DNA of 6,359 bases from Bacteroidota bacterium (lineage in GTDB: Bacteria; Bacteroidota; Bacteroidia; Chitinophagales; Chitinophagaceae), in contig CANETM010000097.1 of NCBI GenBank assembly GCA_947441205.1, forward strand, positions 1 through 6,359. Direction: 5' to 3'. Position 1 is the stretch's first letter, and each line of letters begins with the position of its first letter. A program made the translations under genes and the position numbers. Below are positions 1 through 4,415 of this stretch, one piece after another. The notes beneath the pieces are model-generated. The model worked only from the letters and a program-made list of their open reading frames with translations. It searched no databases and had not been told where the DNA came from.

Positions 1-1650
1 AGTCCAGAGGAATTAATAAATCCAGTTAGTACATTAAGTGGAAATGCACCCATTAAAAAAGAAACAACACATTGGTATTTACCTTTAAATAGACATGAAC
101 ATTTTTTGCGTCAATGGTTATTGGAACAACATGCTAGCGATTGGCGACCAGCTGTAATTGGTCAATGTAAAAGTTGGATTGAAGGTGGCTTACAACCACG
201 TGCCGTAACGCGCGATTTGGATTGGGGTGTTAAAGTACCCGTTGCAGGCGGAGATGGAAAAGTTTTATATGTATGGTTTGATGCCCCTATTGGATACATT
301 AGCGCAACAAAACAATGGGCATTAAATAATGATAAGGATTGGAAACCTTATTGGAACGATCCTGAAACCAAGTTGGTGCATTTTATTGGCAAAGATAATA
401 TTGTATTTCATTGTATCATTTTTCCTGTAATGTTAAAATTACATGGAAATATTTTACCTGAAAATGTACCGGCGAATGAGTTCATGAATTTAGAAGGTGA
501 TAAAATGAGTACTTCGCGTGGTTGGAGTATTGAAATGGATGACTATATCAACAAATGGATTAAGAAAGAAAATGGTGGAGAATCCTTAGCGGATTGTTTA
601 CGTTTTTATTTAAACGCTATAGCACCGGAATCTAAGGACAGCGAGTTTACTTGGAAAGGTTTTCAAGATGCTGTGAATGGTGAGCTGGTAAGTATTTTCG
701 CTAATTACGTGAATAGGACTTGGGTGTTGATGCACAAATTGACAAAAGGGAAAGTGCCCAAAATTCATACAGAATTTTTAGACGAGGAGGACAACGCATT
801 ATTGTTAGCGGTAAAAGAAACGAAAGAAAAAGTAACTGCTTTATTAGAGCAATATAAGTTTAGAGATGCCCAATTTGAAGTAGTGAATCTAGCTCGACTG
901 GGTAATCAATACATGCAAAAAAAGGAACCTTGGATTTTAGCTAAAAATTTGGATACCGATCCTACTGCACAAGCTAAAATAGATAACTGTATGCATGGCT
1001 GTTTACAATTAAGTGCTAACCTGGCTATTTTAATAAATCCATTCCTTCCTTTCACAGCGAAAAAAATGTGTCACTTAATGAAAGTGGTTGACCGTATGTT
1101 AGAATGGGAGAACGCGGGTAAATTTGATTTATTAAAAGTGGGTTATAGCTTACGTCCACCTGAATTATTATTTAGAAAAATTGAAGATGAAGAAATCGCT
1201 GCTGAATTAGCTGAATTAAAAGCAAACGCAGAAGCTAAAAAAAATAAAATGGAAACTACCAATACAAACTCAGCTGCAGCAAGCGCAGATCAACCAAATG
1301 AAACTGGTATCGCTCCCTTAAAACCTGAAATTGTATTTGACGATTTTGGTAAAATTGATTTACGTGTGGGTACTATCGTTGAAGCAAAGAAAGTAGAGAA
1401 GGCAGATAAATTATTAGAGCTATTGGTAGACCTAGGATTTGAAAAAAGAACTATTTTATCAGGTATCGCCATGCATTTTAATCCTGAAGATATTGTAGGG
1501 AAGCAAGTTACCATTGTGGCTAATTTAGCACCCCGTAAAATGCGCGGCATTGAAAGCAAAGGAATGATTTTGATGGCCGAGGACGCACAAGGAAAATTAT
1601 ACTTTGTAAGCCCGAATGAAGCCATTGCATCGGGAAGCACGATTGCATAA
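1..1650 (+). CDS. metG: Methionyl-tRNA synthetase, 5'-truncated by window edge
   Basis: Class I aminoacyl-tRNA synthetase that charges tRNA(Met) with methionine in the cytoplasm. The frame is open from base 1, so 549 residues are visible. About 135-165 N-terminal residues (HIGH motif, start of the zinc knuckle domain) lie outside; the first visible residues, SPEELI, match the stretch just after the last zinc-binding Cys pair of E. coli MetRS. Numbering from base 1: YVWFDAPIGY at 90-99, the KMSKS loop as KMSTS at 168-172 (bases 502-516), and the helical anticodon-binding domain at about 225-385. W311, in KEPWILAK, is the equivalent of the anticodon-contacting W461 of E. coli. A charged and Ala/Asn-rich linker (about 390-435) leads to a fused OB-fold tRNA-binding domain of the Trbp111/EMAP-II type (441-549, starting near FGKIDLRVGTIVEAK). 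This fusion is usual for Bacteroidota MetRS. It ends in TAA and is followed by a strong terminator. No frameshift or lost motif is seen in the visible part. Confidence 0.97.
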   Translation, partial: SPEELINPVSTLSGNAPIKKETTHWYLPLNRHEHFLRQWLLEQHASDWRPAVIGQCKSWIEGGLQPRAVTRDLDWGVKVPVAGGDGKVLYVWFDAPIGYISATKQWALNNDKDWKPYWNDPETKLVHFIGKDNIVFHCIIFPVMLKLHGNILPENVPANEFMNLEGDKMSTSRGWSIEMDDYINKWIKKENGGESLADCLRFYLNAIAPESKDSEFTWKGFQDAVNGELVSIFANYVNRTWVLMHKLTKGKVPKIHTEFLDEEDNALLLAVKETKEKVTALLEQYKFRDAQFEVVNLARLGNQYMQKKEPWILAKNLDTDPTAQAKIDNCMHGCLQLSANLAILINPFLPFTAKKMCHLMKVVDRMLEWENAGKFDLLKVGYSLRPPELLFRKIEDEEIAAELAELKANAEAKKNKMETTNTNSAAASADQPNETGIAPLKPEIVFDDFGKIDLRVGTIVEAKKVEKADKLLELLVDLGFEKRTILSGIAMHFNPEDIVGKQVTIVANLAPRKMRGIESKGMILMAEDAQGKLYFVSPNEAIASGSTIA

Positions 1651-1662
1651 ATTTAAAATTTC

Positions 1663-1680
1663 GCAAGTTTGAAAATTTGC
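1663..1680. repeat. Imperfect inverted repeat after metG
   Basis: GCAAGTTT and AAATTTGC are inverted copies that differ at one position, which would be a G-U pair in RNA, and only GA lies between them. With a realistic loop, about six pairs could form. It starts 12 bases after the metG stop. It has no GC-rich core and no T-tract, so it is not a terminator by itself. It is the first of several palindromic elements in this gap and may have no function. Confidence 0.4.
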
Positions 1681-1681
1681 A

Positions 1682-1697
1682 ATTTCGTATACGAAAT
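1682..1697. repeat. Perfect 16-bp palindrome
   Basis: ATTTCGTATACGAAAT is a perfect self-complementary sequence centred between bases 1689 and 1690. Its last three bases overlap the outer left arm of the neighbouring terminator, so the two could not fold fully at the same time in RNA. With no loop it is a poor RNA hairpin. The symmetry would suit binding of a dimeric protein, but its place between two convergent gene ends argues against an operator. No function is assigned. Confidence 0.5.
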
Positions 1698-1729
1698 AAT
1701 AAAGGCCCCAAATTGGGGCCTTTATTATT
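1695..1729. terminator. Bidirectional intrinsic terminator between convergent genes
   Basis: A perfect 15-bp stem, AATAATAAAGGCCCC, pairs with GGGGCCTTTATTATT around a 5-base loop, AAATT. The six-pair GC core (GGCCCC/GGGGCC) is followed in both directions by the T-rich stretch TTTATTATT. It can therefore end transcription of metG on the plus strand, 44 bases after its stop, and of the dehydrogenase operon on the minus strand, about 50 bases after its stop. Its position between convergent genes supports this. Confidence 0.93.
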
Positions 1730-1753
1730 CAAGCAAGCAATCGAAATTATACA

Positions 1754-1769
1754 TTCTCAAAATTGAGAA
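1754..1769. repeat. Short inverted repeat TTCTCAA/TTGAGAA
   Basis: Seven-base arms flank two bases (AA). It lies between the bidirectional terminator and the end of the small-subunit gene. On the minus strand the T-run lies before the hairpin rather than after it, so it does not look like an intrinsic terminator for the gene read in that direction. It may be 3'-end structure of the dehydrogenase transcript, or chance in AT-rich DNA. Confidence 0.35.
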
Positions 1770-1774
1770 AAAAA

Positions 1775-1786
1775 ATTCTTAAGAAT
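1775..1786. repeat. 12-bp palindrome over the stop codon of the small-subunit gene
   Basis: ATTCTTAAGAAT is perfectly self-complementary and includes the TAA stop (minus strand, bases 1779-1781) of the gluconate 2-dehydrogenase subunit 3-like gene. It is short and AT-rich and could occur by chance. It is listed because it is the last of a run of palindromes in this gap. Confidence 0.3.
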
Positions 1787-2423
1787 AACTAATACACTCT
1801 TTATTTTCCTTATCAGTATATGCTAAACCGTGTTGTTTTAAAACATCGTCTGGCACACCATTCCATTGATTTGGCACATTGCCCATATAACCTAAATCCT
1901 TTACGCCAATTTCAGAAGTATAATAACCTGTAGTTACTAAATCACGCATTTTATTAAAGAAACTTACACCTTGTGCTACTTCAGGTTTTGCTTTTTTAGG
2001 ATACGCGATTTCATCTACGATACCTATTTGTTGCTCATGCGTACAACTTACAAATGATTTACCATGCTTATTAAAGCTATGTAAGTCTAACCATCTTAAG
2101 CCACCTCTAACAGGCACTTGATGCTCTGGCATATCTTTTACAATAAACTCAATGAACTCTGGCACTTTTGCTTCGGAAGCTGAACCACTTGTTGCATCTT
2201 TTGGCATAATGATATCACCTAATACAGTGATAGTAGCCATTTCATGTTCATCAAAGAAAGTTGGCTCCGCATTTACTTTTACTAAATAGTCTTTTTCTTC
2301 CTGCATTCTATCATCATCAGTTGCAACGGTAACAGTGGTTTTAGCACTTTTACAAGCTTCAACTAAGACACTTGCAGAAACAGTGCCAATGAACATGGCT
2401 TTCAGGGAACTTCTTCTATCCAT
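1779..2423 (-). CDS. Gluconate 2-dehydrogenase subunit 3 family protein, exported, putative lipoprotein
   Basis: Small partner subunit of a membrane-associated FAD-dependent dehydrogenase, 214 residues, typical for the family (Pfam Gluconate_2-dh3). The N-terminus MDRRSSLKAM has a twin arginine at R3-R4, then a short hydrophobic stretch and LVEAC with Cys24. It resembles a Tat leader ending in a lipobox, though Glu at -2 is unusual. The family domain covers about 60-190: the early motif DIIMP at 70-74 and the closing motif TTGYYTSEIG...LGYMG...W187-x-G189 are typical. The ATG is well supported because an in-frame TAA sits two codons upstream (2430-2432). There is no Shine-Dalgarno sequence, as is common in Bacteroidota. 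It lies 105 bp downstream of the GMC dehydrogenase gene on the same strand and is probably co-transcribed. In related gluconate, fructose and FAD-glucose dehydrogenases this type of subunit carries the Tat signal for the catalytic partner and is needed for its maturation; that role is inferred here. The substrate is unknown. Confidence 0.88.
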   Translation of the reverse strand: MDRRSSLKAMFIGTVSASVLVEACKSAKTTVTVATDDDRMQEEKDYLVKVNAEPTFFDEHEMATITVLGDIIMPKDATSGSASEAKVPEFIEFIVKDMPEHQVPVRGGLRWLDLHSFNKHGKSFVSCTHEQQIGIVDEIAYPKKAKPEVAQGVSFFNKMRDLVTTGYYTSEIGVKDLGYMGNVPNQWNGVPDDVLKQHGLAYTDKENKECISYS

Positions 2424-2439
2424 AATATGTTAATTTAAT

Positions 2440-2460
2440 AAATTATAAATTTTGTTTTTG
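2440..2460. repeat. 21-bp direct repeat, copy 1 (before small-subunit start)
   Basis: This AT-rich 21-base sequence begins AAATTATAAATTT and ends TGTTTTTG. It is identical to bases 2526-2546, and the bases just outside the match differ on both sides. This copy is noncoding and lies 17-37 bases upstream of the ATG of the small-subunit gene. Read on the minus strand it contains TATAAT (2442-2447), a -10-like hexamer. Bacteroidota promoters normally use a different -7 motif, so I do not call a promoter. Confidence 0.7.
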
Positions 2461-2471
2461 GTCGCGTATCA

Positions 2472-2495
2472 CTTGCTTTTAAAAATTTAAGCAAG
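2472..2495. other. Intercistronic hairpin
   Basis: CTTGCTT and AAGCAAG form a perfect 7-bp stem with a 10-base AT-rich loop, in the gap between the GMC gene and the small-subunit gene. Read in the direction of transcription (minus strand) it has no following T-run, so it should not be a strong terminator, which fits read-through within one operon. It could affect mRNA stability or the ratio of the two subunits; that is inference. Confidence 0.45.
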
Positions 2496-2525
2496 CGCTA
2501 CACTTATTTTATGATTTTAAAAATA

Positions 2526-2546
2526 AAATTATAAATTTTGTTTTTG
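2526..2546. repeat. 21-bp direct repeat, copy 2 (3' end of GMC gene)
   Basis: Identical to bases 2440-2460 at an offset of 86 bp. On the minus strand this copy encodes the last five codons of the GMC dehydrogenase (QKQNL), its TAA stop and three further bases. The coding copy is presumably the original and the noncoding copy a duplicate, but AT-rich convergence cannot be excluded from one sequence. Confidence 0.7.
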
Positions 2547-4271
2547 TAACTGATCCAATATATACTCGGAAGTACGCATTGATAAAGCTAAAATAGTCCA
2601 TGTGATATTTTTATCAGCTTGTGATGTAAACACCGATCCATCCACACAGAATAAATTTTTACAATCGTGCGCTTGACCCCAAGCATTTAATGGAGCAGTC
2701 TTTTTATCGTTACCCATTCTTACCGTACCTGCTTCATGAATAATATTTCCTGGATTTGATAAACCATAATTATTACTTGCATCATCCGAGTCACCCCATG
2801 TAATCACAGCACCCATTTCATGCATAATTTCACGGAAGGTTTCCTTCATATGCTTTGCTTGTTTGATTTCATATTCTGAATTCTTACAGTCAAAATTTAA
2901 AACAGGGATACCATATTTGTCTACTACGTTTGGATCTATTTTACAATGATTTTTAAAATCTGGGACACCTTCCCCTCTGCCACCCATACCAACTGTTGCG
3001 CCATAAAAGAAACGAACATCTTCTTTCAATGAACTACCATATCCACCTTCTTCTTTGGTTTTACCATTTACTTGGAACTTACCATTTAAGCCTTGCATAC
3101 CCATGCCAAAACCATAACCAGGTTGGCTCATACCACCCCAATATTCAATATGGTATCCACGAGGAAAATCTAATTTTTTATTATCCAACCACCAAGGTGT
3201 ATAAACGTGCATTCCACCCACACCGTCTTCATTGTAACGCTTACGTCCCATTAAGTTTGGAATCACACCGCCCATTGCTGCGCCTGTTGAATCGTGTAAA
3301 TAGTGCCCTACTACACCACTACTATTCGCCAAACCATTTGGATGTTTTTGTGATTTTGAATTTAATAATAAACGTGCAGTTTCACAAGTACTTGCGCCTA
3401 GGATAACCACTTTAGCATTTATTTGATATTCTTGTTTGTCATTTTTATTTACATAAGAAATACCCACTGCCTTTCCTTCCTTATCAGTTAATACTTCACG
3501 TGCCATGGCACCTGTAATTAAATCAACATTGCCCGTTAATACTGCAGGACGAACTAATACTGAAGATGATGAAAAGTCGCCATACACTTTACAAGAACGA
3601 TTACATTGACCACAATAAAAACATACACCACGATCATCATTTATTTTTTTAGTTAAAATTGATAAACGAGAAGGAATAACTGGGATGTTAATACCCGTCG
3701 CGGCTTTCTTAAACATCAATTCGTGTAAACGTGGTTTTGGAGGAGGTAAGAAAATGCCATCTGGATCATTTTCTAATCCTTCATTAGTTCCGTATACGCC
3801 AATTAATCTATCAATTTTATCGTAGTATGGTTTTACATCCTCGTAGCCAATTGGCCAGTCATCACCTAATCCATCAATACTATGTCTTTTAAAATCTTTA
3901 GGTCCAAAACGTAATGAAATTCGTCCCCAATGATTGGTTCTTCCACCTACCATTCTAGCTCTCCACCATTCAAACTTATCAGATCCTGCGGTTTGCGTAT
4001 AAGGTTCGCCGTCAATTTCCCAGCCCCAAAAGGAAGCATCAAAATCGCCAAATGGACGCATTTTTGTACTTGCCCCGCGACGCGGTGATTCCCAGGGATT
4101 TTTTAATTGTGATGAATTTTTTGCTGGATCAAAATCAGGACCCGCTTCAAGCAAACATACTTTAAGTCCAGCTTTCGCTAAAACATATGCTGCCATACCG
4201 CCACCAGCACCTGAACCAACTATAACAGCGTCATATTTTTTAGGCGCTACTTTAACTTGAAAATCTGACAT
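2529..4271 (-). CDS. GMC family FAD-dependent dehydrogenase, gluconate 2-dehydrogenase alpha-like, with four-Cys cluster
   Basis: Catalytic flavoprotein of 580 residues in the glucose-methanol-choline family, expected to oxidise a sugar, sugar acid or alcohol and pass electrons to a partner rather than to oxygen. The FAD-binding Rossmann motif GSGAGG is at 19-24, with E42 as the likely ribose ligand. GGRTNHWG at 109-116 is the GMC flavin-contact region. The C-terminal block has HEAGTVRMG with H512 and DKNITWTILAL with N555, in the places of the catalytic His and His/Asn of GMC enzymes. C217-x2-C220-x2-C223-x3-C227 resembles the Fe-S site of FAD-dependent glucose dehydrogenase alpha subunits. 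No signal peptide or membrane segment is seen; export probably depends on the downstream Tat-leader subunit. The ATG is supported by an in-frame TAG six codons upstream (4287-4289). There is no Shine-Dalgarno sequence. It is the first gene of a likely two-gene operon, after the nrdJ terminator. The substrate cannot be read from sequence: gluconate, other polyols, or glucoside 3-oxidation are all possible. Confidence 0.92.
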   Translation of the reverse strand: MSDFQVKVAPKKYDAVIVGSGAGGGMAAYVLAKAGLKVCLLEAGPDFDPAKNSSQLKNPWESPRRGASTKMRPFGDFDASFWGWEIDGEPYTQTAGSDKFEWWRARMVGGRTNHWGRISLRFGPKDFKRHSIDGLGDDWPIGYEDVKPYYDKIDRLIGVYGTNEGLENDPDGIFLPPPKPRLHELMFKKAATGINIPVIPSRLSILTKKINDDRGVCFYCGQCNRSCKVYGDFSSSSVLVRPAVLTGNVDLITGAMAREVLTDKEGKAVGISYVNKNDKQEYQINAKVVILGASTCETARLLLNSKSQKHPNGLANSSGVVGHYLHDSTGAAMGGVIPNLMGRKRYNEDGVGGMHVYTPWWLDNKKLDFPRGYHIEYWGGMSQPGYGFGMGMQGLNGKFQVNGKTKEEGGYGSSLKEDVRFFYGATVGMGGRGEGVPDFKNHCKIDPNVVDKYGIPVLNFDCKNSEYEIKQAKHMKETFREIMHEMGAVITWGDSDDASNNYGLSNPGNIIHEAGTVRMGNDKKTAPLNAWGQAHDCKNLFCVDGSVFTSQADKNITWTILALSMRTSEYILDQLQKQNL

Positions 4272-4358
4272 AAGGCAATCGTTTTTCTAATGTGATTTGA
4301 ACTATGAATTTAACGAATTATTTAAATGCTTTGTAATTTTTTTTACGAATGTTTAAGC
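4272..4358 (-). promoter_or_regulatory. Leader/promoter region of the GMC dehydrogenase operon (location only)
   Basis: These 87 AT-rich bases between the nrdJ terminator and the GMC start codon must hold the operon promoter if the terminator works. I searched the minus strand for the Bacteroidota -7 motif TAnnTTTG and its -33 TTG and found only partial matches, so no exact promoter is given. No clear operator repeat, riboswitch or Shine-Dalgarno sequence is visible. Confidence 0.3.
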
Positions 4359-4364
4359 AAAAAA

Positions 4365-4389
4365 AATACCCGCTAAAAAAGCGGGTATT
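4365..4389 (-). terminator. Intrinsic terminator of nrdJ
   Basis: On the minus strand, AATACCCGC pairs perfectly with GCGGGTATT (9 bp) around the 7-base loop TTTTTTA, followed by six further T residues (complement of 4359-4364). It lies 26 bases after the nrdJ TAG stop and before the GMC gene on the same strand. It therefore separates the two transcripts and implies that the GMC operon has its own promoter, or depends on read-through. Confidence 0.94.
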
Positions 4390-4415
4390 GAAATTTATCG
4401 TTGTTTTACAAAGGA

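Noticed and set aside
106..108. TTG at 106 as the start of the MetRS gene
   Set aside because: The same frame is open and clearly MetRS-like back to base 1 (SPEELINPVSTLSGN...), so the gene begins outside the window.
1290..1640. Open frame of 116 codons on the minus strand inside metG
   Set aside because: It lies antisense to the conserved tRNA-binding domain of MetRS; its translation shows no recognisable motif and no independent start context. It is a shadow of metG.
1520..1732. Open frame of 70 codons on the minus strand over the metG end and terminator
   Set aside because: It would run through the perfect terminator stem and antisense to metG; the translation looks like random low-complexity coding.
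2442..2447. TATAAT on the minus strand as a separate promoter for the small-subunit gene
   Set aside because: The hexamer is expected by chance in such AT-rich DNA, is also present in the coding copy of the 21-bp repeat, has no clear -35, and is not the main promoter type in Bacteroidota.
2472..2495. Intercistronic hairpin as a terminator of the GMC gene
   Set aside because: No T-run follows the stem in the minus-strand direction and the loop is long and AT-rich.
2996..3406. Open frame of 136 codons on the plus strand inside the GMC gene
   Set aside because: Antisense to well-conserved GMC sequence; the His/Tyr/Leu-rich translation is typical of a reverse-strand shadow.
4272..4358. A precise promoter for the GMC operon
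   Set aside because: Only partial matches to TAnnTTTG were found on the minus strand, none with a suitably spaced -33 TTG.
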